The notes under the pieces were generated by a model that searched no databases, was not told the DNA's origin, and saw only the letters and a program-made list of their open reading frames with translations. From Streptomyces katrae (lineage in GTDB: Bacteria; Actinomycetota; Actinomycetes; Streptomycetales; Streptomycetaceae), in contig NZ_CP020042.1 in the NCBI RefSeq assembly GCF_002028425.1, forward strand, positions 2,852,001-2,916,000: DNA of 64,000 nucleotides, read 5' to 3'. A program made the translations under genes and the position numbers. This document shows positions 16,716 to 26,269 of this stretch, piece after piece; position 1 is the stretch's first letter, and every line of letters begins with the position of its first letter.

Positions 16716-19700
16716 CTACGCGGCGGCGGCCGGCTCGTCCTCCCCGGCGAAGGTCCGCCACAGCACGGCGTAGCGGCCGCCCCGGGCGAGCAGTTCGGCG
16801 TGGCTGCCGTCCTCGACGACCCGGCCGCGCTCCATGACCACCACCCGGTCGGCCCGGGCCGCGGTGGTCAGCCGGTGGGCCACCACCAGGGTGGTGCGCT
16901 TGCCCGCCAGCCGGTCGGTGGCCTGGTTGACCTGGGCCTCGGTGGCCAGGTCCAGGGCCGCCGTGGCCTCGTCGAGCAGCAGCACGTCCGGGTCGACCAG
17001 TTCGGCACGGGCCAGGGCGATCAGCTGGCGCTGGCCCGCGGAGAGATTGCGGCCGCGCTCGCTGACGATGTGCAGGTAGCCGCCGTCGAGGGTGGCGATC
17101 ATGTCGTGGGCGCCGACCGCGCGGGCGGCCGCCTCCACCTCGGCGTCGGACGCCTCCGGCCGCCCGTAGGCGATGGCGTCGCGGACCGTCCCCGGGAAGA
17201 GGTACGACTCCTGGGGGACGACCCCCAGCCTCTGGCGGTACCCCGTCAGGTCCAGCTCCCGCAGGTCGGTGCCGTCGGCGGTGACCCGGCCGGAGGTCGG
17301 GTCGTAGAACCGGGCCACCATCTTGACCAGCGTGGACTTCCCGGCGCCGGTCTCGCCGACGAAGGCGACGGTCTGCCCGGCGGGTATCCGCAGGGTGATG
17401 CCGCCCAGCGCCTCGCCCTGCTCGCCGCGCTCCTCGGCGGTGGCGTACGCGAAGCGCACGTCCTCGAAGGCGATCTCGCCGCTCAGGGAGGCGACCTCGC
17501 GGGGGGCCGCCGGGGGCGGGGTGGTGGTGGGCTCGCGCAGCAGGTCCTGGATGCGGCCGAGGGAGACGGTGGCCTGCTGGTAGCCGTCGAAGACCTGGGA
17601 GAGCTGCTGGACCGGGGCGAAGAACAGGTCGATGTACAGCAGGTACGCCACCAGCGCGCCGGTGGTGAGGGTGGCCGCCTCCACCCGCCCCGCGCCGACG
17701 ATCAGCACGGCCGCCGCCGCGCCCGAGGACAGCAGCTGGACGAAGGGGAAGTAGACGGATATCAGCCACTGGCCGCGCACCCGCGCCTGGCGGTAGGAGT
17801 CGCTGCGCTCGGCGAAGCGGGTGGCGCCGGAGTGCTGGCGGCGGAAGGCCTGGACCAGGCGCAGCCCGGCGACGGACTCCTGGAGGTCGGCGTTGACCAG
17901 GCTGACCCGGTCGCGGGCGAGCTCGTACGCGGCGACCGACTTGCGGCGGAAGACGACCGTGGCGAGGACCAGTACGGGCAGGGTCGCGAAGACGATCAGC
18001 GCGAGTTCGAGGTCGAGGACGAGCAGGGCGATCAGGATGCCGAAGAAGGTCAGGACGGAGACGACGGCGGTGACCAGGCCGGTCTGCAGGAAGCTGGAGA
18101 GGGAGTCCACGTCGGTGGTCATCCGGGTCATGATCTTGCCGGTGAGCTCGCGCTCGTAGTAGTCCAGGCCGAGGCGCTGGAGCTGGGCGAAGATCTTGAC
18201 GCGCAGGGCGTAGAGCACGCGCTCGCCGGTGCGCCCGGTCATCCGGGTCTCGGCGAACTGCGCGGCCCACTGGGCGATCACGACGGCCAGGGCGAGGCCA
18301 GCGGCCGCCCAGACCGCTCCGAGGGCGGCCTTCTCCACGCCCTGGTCGATGCCGTGCCGGATCAGCACCGGCAGCAGGAGTCCGGCCCCGGCGTCGAGGG
18401 CGACCAGGCCGAGGCTGATGGCGAGGGGGGCCCAGAAGCCGTGCAGCAGCCGGCGCAGGCCGTAGCTGTCCTCGGCGGCCGCGGCCCGTTCCTCGTCCAC
18501 CTCGGGCCGGTCGTCGGCCGGCGGGAGGGCGGCGACCTGCGCGAGCAGTTCGGGGGTGGCGCCCGGCGCGGGCTCTTCGGCCTTGTCCTGGCGCCGCCAC
18601 AGCTCGGGGGTGACCCCGTCGGCCACGCGCCGCTTGGCGTTGACCGGCTCGGAGTCGATCTCGGCCTCCAGCTCGATGTCCCGCTCCAGGTCGCGCTCGA
18701 ACTCGGTCATGGAGAGCGCGTCGGGGGTGCGCGGGGAGCCGGCGCCCAGGGCCTCGGGGTCGGTCAGCAGGCGGCGGTAGAGGGCGCAGCGGCGTTCCAG
18801 TTCCTCGTGCGTGCCGATGTCGGCGAGCCGGCCGGCGTCCAGGACGGCGATCCGGTCGGCGAGGGCGAGGGTGGAGCGGCGGTGGGCGATCAGGAGGGTG
18901 GTGCGGCCGGCCATGACGGCGCGCAGGGCCTCGTGGATCTCGTGCTCGACGCGGGCGTCGACGGCGGAGGTGGCGTCGTCGAGGAGGAGGAGCCGGGGGT
19001 CGGTGAGGAGGGCGCGGGCGAGCGCGATCCGCTGGCGCTGGCCGCCGGAGAGGGTCAGGCCCTGTTCGCCGACCTTGGTGTCGTAGCCCGCGGGGAGGGC
19101 TTGAATGAACGATTCCGCTTGGGCCGCGCGGGCGGCGGCGCGGATCTCCTCGTCGGTGGCCTCGGGGCGGCCGTAGGCGAGGTTGGCGCGGATGGTGTCG
19201 GAGAAGAGGAACGAGTCCTCGGGCACCAGGCCGATGGCGGCGCGCAGCGAGTCGTACGTCAGCTCGCGCACGTCGTGGCCGCCGACGCGCACGGTGCCGT
19301 GGTCGGCGTCGTAGAAGCGCGGCAGGAGCAAGGAGACGGTGGACTTGCCGGAGCCCGAGGCGCCGACCACGGCGACGGTCTCGCCCTCGGCGACGGTGAG
19401 CGAGAACCCGTCGAGCACGGGCCGCCCGGGGTCGTAGCCGAAGCGGACGTCCTCGAACGCGACGGTGGCGGGCGCGTCGGCCGGCAGCTCCCGCGTCCCC
19501 TCCTCGATCACCGGCTCGGTGTCGATGAGCTCGAAGACCCGCTCGACGCCCGCCCGGGCCTGCTGGCCGACGGTCAGCACCATGGCGAGCATGCGGACGG
19601 GGCCCACCAGCTGGGCGAGGTAGGTGGAGAAGGCGACGAAGGTACCGAGGGTGATGTGCCCCCGGGTGGCCAGCCAGCCGCCGAGGGCCAGCATGGCGAC

Positions 19701-20480
19701 CTGGCCGAGCGCGGGAACGGCCTGGAGGGCGGGGGTGTAGCGGGAGTTCATCCGGATGGCACGCATCCGCCCGCCGAACAGCCTGCGGCCGGCCTCGCGG
19801 AGCTTGCCGGTCTCCTGCTCCTCCTGCCCGAAGCCCTTGACCACGCGGACCCCGGTCACGGCCCCGTCGACGACGGTGGCGACGGCGGCGGCCTGGCTCT
19901 GCGCGTACCAGGTGGCGGGGAAGAGCTTCTTGCGGCTGCGCTTGGCGATGAACCACAGAGCGGGGGCCATCAGCAGCGCGACCACGGTCAGCAGCGGCGA
20001 CAGCCAGACCATCACGGCCAGGGATATCCCGAAGAGCAGGAAGTTGCCGATGGTCATGGGCAGCATGAAGAGCAGGCCCTGGATCAGCTGGAGGTCGCTG
20101 GTGGCCCGCCCGACGACCTGGCCGGTCGAGAGCTCGTCCTGGCGCCGCCCGTCGAGGCGGGCGATGGTCCGGTACATGTCGGTGCGCAGGTCGTGCTGCA
20201 CGTCGAGGGCGAGGCGGCCGCCGTAGTACCGGCGTATGTAGGTCAGCACGTAGACGAGCAGGGCGGCGCCGACGAGCAGGCCCGCCCAGGGGGCCATCGC
20301 CTTGGTCTCGTCCCCGATGACGTCGTCGATGATGACCCGGGTGACGAGCGGCACGAGCGCCATGACGGCCATACCGGCCAGCGAGGAGCCGAGCGCGAGC
20401 AGCACGTTGAGCTTGTACCGCCAGGTGTAGGCGGCGAGCCGCCTGCCCCAGCCCTGTTTCTCGCCAGCCGCCGCCGTCAC
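16716..20480 (-). CDS. fused double ABC exporter (TMD-NBD-TMD-NBD)
   Basis: One 1254-aa polypeptide holds two complete MsbA/lipid-drug-type half-exporters, which are normally separate genes. Seen: first transmembrane domain, Walker A GASGSGKST near residue 378, signature LSGGQRQRIALARAL and LLLLDDATSAVD; a charged linker of about 100 aa (ERDLERDIELEAEI); second transmembrane domain, Walker A GETGAGKST near 1043, signature LSAGQRQLIALARAE and LLLDEATAALD. Both nucleotide sites look competent, although the second signature reads LSAGQ. GTG 20478-20480 has GGGGAGG upstream. Probably a multidrug or lipid exporter; substrate unknown. Confidence 0.93.
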   Translation of the reverse strand: MTAAAGEKQGWGRRLAAYTWRYKLNVLLALGSSLAGMAVMALVPLVTRVIIDDVIGDETKAMAPWAGLLVGAALLVYVLTYIRRYYGGRLALDVQHDLRTDMYRTIARLDGRRQDELSTGQVVGRATSDLQLIQGLLFMLPMTIGNFLLFGISLAVMVWLSPLLTVVALLMAPALWFIAKRSRKKLFPATWYAQSQAAAVATVVDGAVTGVRVVKGFGQEEQETGKLREAGRRLFGGRMRAIRMNSRYTPALQAVPALGQVAMLALGGWLATRGHITLGTFVAFSTYLAQLVGPVRMLAMVLTVGQQARAGVERVFELIDTEPVIEEGTRELPADAPATVAFEDVRFGYDPGRPVLDGFSLTVAEGETVAVVGASGSGKSTVSLLLPRFYDADHGTVRVGGHDVRELTYDSLRAAIGLVPEDSFLFSDTIRANLAYGRPEATDEEIRAAARAAQAESFIQALPAGYDTKVGEQGLTLSGGQRQRIALARALLTDPRLLLLDDATSAVDARVEHEIHEALRAVMAGRTTLLIAHRRSTLALADRIAVLDAGRLADIGTHEELERRCALYRRLLTDPEALGAGSPRTPDALSMTEFERDLERDIELEAEIDSEPVNAKRRVADGVTPELWRRQDKAEEPAPGATPELLAQVAALPPADDRPEVDEERAAAAEDSYGLRRLLHGFWAPLAISLGLVALDAGAGLLLPVLIRHGIDQGVEKAALGAVWAAAGLALAVVIAQWAAQFAETRMTGRTGERVLYALRVKIFAQLQRLGLDYYERELTGKIMTRMTTDVDSLSSFLQTGLVTAVVSVLTFFGILIALLVLDLELALIVFATLPVLVLATVVFRRKSVAAYELARDRVSLVNADLQESVAGLRLVQAFRRQHSGATRFAERSDSYRQARVRGQWLISVYFPFVQLLSSGAAAAVLIVGAGRVEAATLTTGALVAYLLYIDLFFAPVQQLSQVFDGYQQATVSLGRIQDLLREPTTTPPPAAPREVASLSGEIAFEDVRFAYATAEERGEQGEALGGITLRIPAGQTVAFVGETGAGKSTLVKMVARFYDPTSGRVTADGTDLRELDLTGYRQRLGVVPQESYLFPGTVRDAIAYGRPEASDAEVEAAARAVGAHDMIATLDGGYLHIVSERGRNLSAGQRQLIALARAELVDPDVLLLDEATAALDLATEAQVNQATDRLAGKRTTLVVAHRLTTAARADRVVVMERGRVVEDGSHAELLARGGRYAVLWRTFAGEDEPAAAA

Positions 20481-20610
20481 GTGGGTGCCTCCCCGTAGGT
20501 CCTGTCCTGCCGAGACCCCCAACGCTGCGACCGGCGGATTTCATCCCGCCGCAACAATTCGAACATCCGCGTACGGCGCCTCCGGCGCACTCCGGAAGCG
20601 CCCGGACGGG

Positions 20611-21042
20611 CTAGGTGGTGCCGGGTGCTCCCGGGCGCCCCACCCAGACCACCGGCTGGCCCGTGACGCGGGCGATCGTCTCGAAGTCCTTGTCGTGGTG
20701 GAGCAGGGTCAGACCGGCCAGCTCGGCGGTGGCCGCCACCATGAGGTCGACGGGCCCCGCACTGCGGTGCTCGCCCCGGTCGGTGAGCATCCGCTGTACG
20801 GCACGGGCGCGCTGGTACACGCCGTCGGGGACGGGGACCCAGTTGAACAGCTCCGTCAGCAGGTCTTCCTTGTCCAGCCGGTCGGCCAGGGAGCGCGCCG
20901 AGTAGAGGATCTCCAGCTCGGTGACCTCACAGATGCCGATCACCCCTTCGACGAGGTGGCGGCTGAGGGGCTTGCGGACGGCCGGGTCGGTCAGGATCCG
21001 GGCCACGGCCGACGTGTCGATGAGATGGGTGACCGGGCTCAC
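20611..21042 (-). CDS. vapC: PIN-domain ribonuclease, VapC-like toxin
   Basis: A 143-aa PIN-domain protein. The four acidic metal ligands can be placed: D9 (HLIDTSA), E42/E44 (EVTELE), D99 (AGPVDLM) and D117 (LLHHDKDF). VapC toxins cleave tRNA or rRNA. The GTG start overlaps the stop codon of the antitoxin-like gene by 4 nt (GTGA), the standard toxin-antitoxin coupling. All catalytic residues are present, so it is probably active. Confidence 0.88.
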   Translation of the reverse strand: MSPVTHLIDTSAVARILTDPAVRKPLSRHLVEGVIGICEVTELEILYSARSLADRLDKEDLLTELFNWVPVPDGVYQRARAVQRMLTDRGEHRSAGPVDLMVAATAELAGLTLLHHDKDFETIARVTGQPVVWVGRPGAPGTT

Positions 21043-21248
21043 CGCCGGTAGTTCTCCTTGTCCAGGAGGAGGTCGAAGTCCCCGCGTTCACCCATCTGGG
21101 CGAGCCGTTCCAGAGCCCGCAGACGGCGGTGCCTCTTGGCGACTTCGAGCAGCGCCGCGTTGACCGTGTCCTTCTTCGTCTTGGTGCCCAGTATCGACGC
21201 GGCCTCGGCCAGGGCTTCGTCGTCGACGTCGACGTAGAGGTTCGACAT
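21039..21248 (-). CDS. vapB: VapB-like antitoxin
   Basis: A 69-aa protein beginning MSNLYVDVDDEALAEAA, with ILGTKTKKDTVNAALLEVA as a ribbon-helix-helix type DNA-binding region of the VapB (DUF2191) class, and an acidic/charged tail that would wrap the toxin. AGGAGG lies just before ATG 21246-21248. Overlap with vapC is 4 nt. A perfect 7-3-7 dyad sits 20-36 nt upstream, which fits autoregulation by the complex. Confidence 0.86.
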   Translation of the reverse strand: MSNLYVDVDDEALAEAASILGTKTKKDTVNAALLEVAKRHRRLRALERLAQMGERGDFDLLLDKENYRR

Positions 21249-21268
21249 ATATGCCTCCTGGGTTCGGC

Positions 21269-21285
21269 GCATATGAAGCATATGC
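21269..21285. promoter_or_regulatory. vapBC operator dyad
   Basis: GCATATG-AAG-CATATGC at 21269-21285 is a perfect 7-3-7 inverted repeat in an AT-rich island of the promoter upstream of vapB. A further ATATATG lies at the start codon. It is the probable binding site for the VapBC complex and overlaps where the -10 region would be. Confidence 0.65.
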
Positions 21286-21309
21286 CGCCTCGCCCGGAGC
21301 GGGCCACCG

Positions 21310-22998
21310 CTAGCCCAGGTGGGTCGGGGCGAACATCCTCAGGGTGGCCGGGAGGACCAGGACCGAGGGGCCGGGGGTGGCGAGGGCTTCGGCCAGGTCC
21401 TTGCGGAGGGTCGCCGGGGTGGTGGTGGCCGCCGGGATGCCGAAGGAGCCGGCCAGGGCGGTGAAGTCGGGGCGGGTGAGTTCGGTGGCGGTGGTGCGGC
21501 CGTCGAAGGCGTCCGTCATGTACTCGCGCAGGATGCCGTAGCCGCCGTCGTCCACGATCAGCCAGGTGACGTCGAGGTCGTACTGCTTCGCGGTGGCGAG
21601 GTCGGCGACGGAGTACATCGCGCCGCCGTCGCCGGAGACCGCGAGGACCGGGGTGCCCGGCTCCGCGACCGCCGCGCCGAGGGCCGCCGGGAAGGCGTAG
21701 CCGAGGCCGCCGGCGCCCTGGGCGGAGTGCATGGTGTTGGGGTGCCTGGCGTCGAAGGCCGACCAGGCCCAGTAGGACAGGATCGTCATGTCCCAGAAGG
21801 AGGGGGAGCGGGCCGGGAGGGCGGACCGGATCGAGGTCAGCAGCTCCTGCTCCAGGGTGAGGTCCTGGGCGGCGAGGCGGGCAGCGATGTCGGCCAGGAC
21901 CGCACGGACCCGGGCGGGGGCGCCGGCGTCCTCGCGGGGTTCGACCGTCTCCAGGAGGGCCTGGAGGGCCAGGCGGGCGTCCGCGTGGATGCCCAGGGCC
22001 GGGTGGTTGGACTCCAGCTTGCCGAGGTCGGCCTCGATCTGGACGACCCGGCCGGTGGGGAAGAACGTGTGGTAGTTGGAGCTGAGTTCGCCCAGGCCCG
22101 AGCCGACGACGAGGAGGACGTCGGCGTCCTCCAGGAAGTCCGTCATGTGGCGGTCCTCCAGCCAGGACTGGAGGGAGAGCGGGTGCGTCCAGGGGAAGGC
22201 GCCCTTGCCGCCGAAGGTGGTGACCACGGGCGCGTTCAGGCGCTCCGCGAGCTGCCTGAGCTTGCCGGCGGCGTCGGCGCGGACCACGCCGCCGCCCGCG
22301 ATGATCACCGGGCGGGAGGCCCGGGACAGCCAGTGCGCCGCCAGCGCGGTCAGCTCCGGGCGCGGGGCCAGTTCACGCGGGGTCGCGTCCATGCCGGTGA
22401 CCTGCGGGATCACCGTCTCCGCGCGGAGCACGTCCTCGGGGATCTCCACCCAGACGGGGCCGTGCGGGGCGGTCAGGGCCGACTCCCAGGCCTCGGCGAC
22501 GACGGAGGGGATCTGGGAGGGGGTACGGGCGATGTGCACGGACTTGACCACGTCACGGAAGGACGCGGACTGCTCGCGCAGCTCGTGCAGGTGGCCCCGC
22601 CGGCCCCCGCCCAGGCCCGGGGACGGGACCTGGGAGGAGAGGGCGAGGACGGGCGCGGAGGCGGCCGCCGCCTCCGCGAGGGCCGGCAGGGACATCAGCG
22701 CCCCCGGGCCGGTGGAGAGCAGGAGCGGGACCGCCTCGCCCGTGAGGCGGCCGTAGGCGTCGGCGGCGAAGCCGGCGTTGTTCTCCGTGCGCAGACCGAC
22801 CAGGCGCAGGTCGGAGCGGCCGACGGCGTCGAAGAGGGCGAGCGCGTGCTGCCCCGGCAGACCGAAGACGGTGGTCGCGCCGAGGCCGCGCAGCGTCTCC
22901 ACGACCAGGTCCCCGCCCGTGCGGCCCGGCGGCGGGGCCAGGGCGGCCGCCGTCTGGGCCTCGGTGGGGCGGAGAACCAGGTCGTGGTCGTGCGTCAC
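21310..22998 (-). CDS. thiamine diphosphate-dependent enzyme (acetolactate synthase-like)
   Basis: A 562-aa ThDP enzyme of the acetolactate synthase/benzoylformate decarboxylase superfamily. Seen: FGLPGQHAL near 45, the ThDP-activating Glu in RTENNAGFAADAYGR at about E72, a central domain with IIAGGGVVRADA, and the ThDP/Mg2+ motif starting GDGGAMYS near residue 455. The ureohydrolase gene lies 68 nt upstream on the same strand. In Pseudomonas arginine transamination a similar enzyme, AruI, decarboxylates 2-ketoarginine, and a guanidinobutyrase acts two steps later. That pairing makes a keto-acid decarboxylase in guanidino-compound catabolism plausible, but it is inference. Confidence 0.85.
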   Translation of the reverse strand: MTHDHDLVLRPTEAQTAAALAPPPGRTGGDLVVETLRGLGATTVFGLPGQHALALFDAVGRSDLRLVGLRTENNAGFAADAYGRLTGEAVPLLLSTGPGALMSLPALAEAAAASAPVLALSSQVPSPGLGGGRRGHLHELREQSASFRDVVKSVHIARTPSQIPSVVAEAWESALTAPHGPVWVEIPEDVLRAETVIPQVTGMDATPRELAPRPELTALAAHWLSRASRPVIIAGGGVVRADAAGKLRQLAERLNAPVVTTFGGKGAFPWTHPLSLQSWLEDRHMTDFLEDADVLLVVGSGLGELSSNYHTFFPTGRVVQIEADLGKLESNHPALGIHADARLALQALLETVEPREDAGAPARVRAVLADIAARLAAQDLTLEQELLTSIRSALPARSPSFWDMTILSYWAWSAFDARHPNTMHSAQGAGGLGYAFPAALGAAVAEPGTPVLAVSGDGGAMYSVADLATAKQYDLDVTWLIVDDGGYGILREYMTDAFDGRTTATELTRPDFTALAGSFGIPAATTTPATLRKDLAEALATPGPSVLVLPATLRMFAPTHLG

Positions 22999-23066
22999 GT
23001 GCTTGCGTGCCCTTCGTGCCGGTGCGCCGCCGCGCTGTGCTGCCGGGCCGCCGTGCCCGCCGGGTG

Positions 23067-24035
23067 CTACTTGGCCTTCGAGGCGGCGATCTGGCGGCTC
23101 ATGATCGTGGTGAGCTCGTACGCGGTGTGCGAGGCCGCGACCGAGGTGATCTCGGCGTGATCGTACGCCGGGGCGACCTCGACCACGTCGGCGGAAACGA
23201 GGTTGCAGGAGGACAGGCCCCGGATGATCTCCAGCAGCTCGCGGGAGGTCATGCCGCCCGCCTCCGGCGTGCCGGTGCCGGGCGCGTGGGCCGGGTCCAG
23301 GACGTCGATGTCGATGGAGATGTACAGCGGGCGGTCGCCGATGCGCTGGCGCAGCTGGTCGGCGATCTCGTCGGCGCCGCGGCGGTAGACGTCCGCCGAG
23401 GTCACGATGCCGAAGCCCATCTTGGCGTCGTCGTCCAGGTCCTGCTTGCCGTACAGCGGGCCGCGGGTACCGACGTGGGACAGCGCCTCGGTGTCGAGGA
23501 TGCCCTCCTCGACGGCGCGGCGGAACGGGGTGCCGTGGGTGTACTCGGCGCCGAAGTAGGTGTCCCAGGTGTCCAGGTGGGCGTCGAAGTGCAGCAGGGC
23601 GACCGGGCCGTGCTTCTTCGCGACCGAGCGCAGGAGGGGGAGGGCGATGGTGTGGTCGCCGCCGAGGGTCATCAGACGGGAGCCGGAGGACAGGAGCTCG
23701 TCCGCGGCGGCCTCGACCGTCTCGACGGCCTCGTTGATGTTGAAGGGGTTCACCGCGATGTCGCCGGCGTCCGCGACCTGCGCCAGGGCGAACGGGGAGG
23801 CGTCCTGCGCCGGGTTGTAGGGGCGCAGGAGGCGGGAGGCCTCGCGGATGGCGTTGCCGCCGAAGCGGGCGCCGGGGCGGTAGGAGACACCGGAGTCGAA
23901 GGGCACGCCGACCACGGCGACGTCGGCGGAGCCGACCTCGTCCAGGCGGGGCAGGCGGGCGAAGGTGGCCGGACCGGCGTAGCGCGGGATGCGGGAGGAG
24001 TCGACGGGGCCGCGCGGCGTCTGCTCGGTGCTCAT
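23067..24035 (-). CDS. speB: agmatinase/guanidinobutyrase family ureohydrolase
   Basis: A 322-aa Mn2+-dependent ureohydrolase that releases urea from agmatine or 4-guanidinobutyrate. Metal ligands are intact: GGDHT near 126, HFDAHLDTW near 153 and [19 protein letters not shown] near 245. The frame is open upstream to 24428, but ATG 24033-24035 has GAAGGG upstream and a family-like start ([14 protein letters not shown]). It lies with the ThDP enzyme on one strand and is divergent from a PucR-type regulator 117 nt away. Whether agmatine or guanidinobutyrate is the substrate cannot be read from the motifs. Confidence 0.9.
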   Translation of the reverse strand: MSTEQTPRGPVDSSRIPRYAGPATFARLPRLDEVGSADVAVVGVPFDSGVSYRPGARFGGNAIREASRLLRPYNPAQDASPFALAQVADAGDIAVNPFNINEAVETVEAAADELLSSGSRLMTLGGDHTIALPLLRSVAKKHGPVALLHFDAHLDTWDTYFGAEYTHGTPFRRAVEEGILDTEALSHVGTRGPLYGKQDLDDDAKMGFGIVTSADVYRRGADEIADQLRQRIGDRPLYISIDIDVLDPAHAPGTGTPEAGGMTSRELLEIIRGLSSCNLVSADVVEVAPAYDHAEITSVAASHTAYELTTIMSRQIAASKAK

Positions 24036-24151
24036 GGGGGGTGCCCTTCTGGTGGTCCTGCTGGTGCGGTCTTTCGAGCGTAAGCGTGCCGCGCGGGGGT
24101 GGGGAGGGTACGTTTCATCCATCTGGCCGCGCCGAAATGTACGGAGTATCC

Positions 24152-25930
24152 ATGGCCGACCTCCCGGTCCCCCCGCATCCCGGCACCGGGCCCCGGGCGG
24201 CGTCGTCCGCCCCCGCCGGGGAACCGATGACGCCGCCCGTGGGGCTGGCGGGGCTGCTCGGGGAGCGGGGGCTCGGGCTGCGGCACCTCGCCGGGCCGGC
24301 GGTGGCGGAGGTGCACGGGGTGCACGCCTCCGAGATGGCGGACCCGTCCCCGTACCTGCTGGGCGGCGAGTTGCTGCTGACGGCCGGGGCCGGGCTGGGG
24401 GACGCGGATGCCGGGGCGTACGTCGCACGGCTGGTGCGGGCCGGGGTGGCGGGGCTGGGCTTCGGCGTGACGCCGGTCCACGAGACGGTCCCGGCCGGTC
24501 TGGCGGAGGCGTGCGCGGAGTACGGGCTGCCGCTGGTGGAGGTGCCGCCGGGGACCCCCTTCACGGCGGTCGCCCGCACGGTCTGGCGGCTGATGGCGGA
24601 GGCCCGCACGCGGGAGCTCCGCCGCGTCACCGAAGCCCAGCAGTCCCTGGCGGCGGCCGCCGCCCGCCCGGACCCGGTCCCGTCGGTCCTCTCCCGCCTG
24701 GCGGCGGCCCTGGGGGGCTGGGCGGCGCTGTGGGAGCCGGACGCGGCGGGCGCCGCCGAAGGGGAGCGACCCGGCCCGGCGGGCCCGGGCTCCGGCCCTG
24801 CGGGTGCTGCCGTCGGCACGGCCCCTGCCCCCGGGCCAGCGGATCGGCGCCGGGGTACCGGAGCAGGGCCGGGGGCCGGTGCGAGCACGGCCGCCGGGGC
24901 CGGTGCCGCCAGTGGGGCGGGCGTCGGGCCCGAGCCGGCGGGCCGGCGAGCCGGGGCGGGCACGGGCGCGGCCGCCGGGGCGGGTGCTGCCGGTGGGGCG
25001 GGCGTCGGGCCGGGCTCCACTGCCGACGGTGGCGCGCCGGCCACCGCGTTCCGTCCGGCCAGGGCGGCGGCCGGGCCCGAGCCCGGGGAGGAGGTGCGTG
25101 CCGCCCTGGCGGCGCTGGCGCGGCGGGTGGTGCCGGGGAGTGCCGCGACCGCGACCGACAGCCTGGGAGGTACCCAGCTGGCCGCCTACGCGGTCGGTGG
25201 CGGCCGGGTGCTGGCCCTGGCCACCCCCGGCCGGGCGGCGGGCGACCACACCATCGCCTCGGTCGGCGCCGTGCTGCTGACCCTGCTCACGGCGAGCGGC
25301 CCGGCCGGCGCGGAAGCGGCCGCGCTGGCCCGTCTCCTGCTGGACGGCGACCCGGCCGCCGCCCTCACCCCGGGCCCCTGGTACGCCGTCCACGCCCGGG
25401 GCGGCGGGGACCCGCGGGCCCTCGCGGCGGCGCTGGGCACCGTGCTGCTGGACCCGCGCGGGGACGGCGTGCGCCTGATCACCGACCGGGAGCCCGGCCC
25501 GCAGCCGGGGTGGCGGCTCGGGGTCAGCGCCCCTGCCGCACCGGCGGAGCTGCGCACGGCCGACGCCCAGGCCCGCCGCGCTCTGGCCCGCGCCGAGGCC
25601 TCCCGCACCCCGCTGGCCCGCCACACCGACCCCGGCGTCACGGGCCTGGTCGGCGCAGCGGAAGCCCGCGGCCACGCCGAAGCGCTGCTGCGGCCCCTCT
25701 CCCCCGCCCTCAGGGAGACCCTGCGCGCCTGGCTGTCCCACCACGGCAGCTGGGACCGCACGGCGGCGGCACTGGGGATCCACCGGAACACCGTCCGCCA
25801 GCGGATCGCCCGGTGCACGGCCCTGCTGGGCGACGCCGACCTGGACGACACGGACACCCGGATGGAGCTGTGGTTCGCCCTGCGGTGGCTCGGTCCGGCA
25901 CCGGACCGGCCCTCCGGGCCCCCCGGCTGA
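24152..25930 (+). CDS. PucR family transcriptional regulator
   Basis: A regulator of about 592 aa with an N-terminal purine-catabolism-regulator domain (residues 20-150; [23 protein letters not shown]) and a C-terminal PucR-type HTH ([16 protein letters not shown] near 545, preceded by [20 protein letters not shown]). Between them lies an unusually long Ala/Gly/Pro low-complexity stretch (residues about 205-300) with a 27-residue imperfect duplication. ATG 24152 is used; ATG 24137 is possible. It is divergent from the ureohydrolase/ThDP pair, which it probably controls in response to nitrogen compounds. Confidence 0.85.
   Translation: MADLPVPPHPGTGPRAASSAPAGEPMTPPVGLAGLLGERGLGLRHLAGPAVAEVHGVHASEMADPSPYLLGGELLLTAGAGLGDADAGAYVARLVRAGVAGLGFGVTPVHETVPAGLAEACAEYGLPLVEVPPGTPFTAVARTVWRLMAEARTRELRRVTEAQQSLAAAAARPDPVPSVLSRLAAALGGWAALWEPDAAGAAEGERPGPAGPGSGPAGAAVGTAPAPGPADRRRGTGAGPGAGASTAAGAGAASGAGVGPEPAGRRAGAGTGAAAGAGAAGGAGVGPGSTADGGAPATAFRPARAAAGPEPGEEVRAALAALARRVVPGSAATATDSLGGTQLAAYAVGGGRVLALATPGRAAGDHTIASVGAVLLTLLTASGPAGAEAAALARLLLDGDPAAALTPGPWYAVHARGGGDPRALAAALGTVLLDPRGDGVRLITDREPGPQPGWRLGVSAPAAPAELRTADAQARRALARAEASRTPLARHTDPGVTGLVGAAEARGHAEALLRPLSPALRETLRAWLSHHGSWDRTAAALGIHRNTVRQRIARCTALLGDADLDDTDTRMELWFALRWLGPAPDRPSGPPG
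24878..25035 (+). repeat. 81-bp imperfect tandem duplication inside the PucR gene
   Basis: Two GC-rich copies, offset by 81 nt (27 codons), encode [19 protein letters not shown] and [19 protein letters not shown]. The shared 10-mer CCGCCGGGGC falls at 24891 and 24972. It forms most of the flexible linker between the sensor and HTH halves. Confidence 0.7.
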
Positions 25931-25999
25931 CGGCGACCCGGTGCACGTACCGCGGCGACTCGGCCGACCCCGCCCCCCGGGCGGCCTCCGCGGACGCGC

Positions 26000-26269
26000 T
26001 CAAGCAGGGGTGATCCGGCACCGCCCGTCCTCGCAGGAGCGCCGCAGCCGGCCCCTGGAGAGGGTCTGCACCAGGCCGACCGTCCAGCACATCGGGCAGC
26101 CGCGCAGCGCGAGCAGCCCGGCCGGCAGGAGGGCCAGGCTCACCGGCCAGGCGTACGGCAGGAGTGCGACGGCGCCGGCCAGCGAGCCGAAGCCCAGCGC
26201 GCCGCGCGCCAGGTGCCGGGGCAGGGACGCACTGGCGAAGTCGGGGCCGTCAGCCTTCGGTGCGGGCAT
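26000..26269 (-). CDS. small membrane protein with CPMC motif
   Basis: An 89-aa protein with two hydrophobic segments (LARGALGFGSLAGAVALLPY and VSLALLPAGLLALRG) followed by GCPMCWTVGLVQTL and a basic, Cys-containing tail (RRSCEDGRCRITPA). It resembles the DUF2892 (YgaP membrane segment) type of protein. Its ATG lies inside the end of the ECF sigma gene (20-nt overlap) with AGGAGGAAACG as a strong RBS, so translation is coupled. The CxxC could be a redox or metal site; an anti-sigma or sensing role for the sigma factor is conceivable but not shown. Confidence 0.75.
   Translation of the reverse strand: MPAPKADGPDFASASLPRHLARGALGFGSLAGAVALLPYAWPVSLALLPAGLLALRGCPMCWTVGLVQTLSRGRLRRSCEDGRCRITPA

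Noticed and set aside
16633..20544. Two frames of about 1300 codons antisense to and overlapping the ABC exporter
   Set aside because: Third-position GC shadow. Only the - strand frame starting at 20480 has Walker motifs, membrane helices and an RBS.
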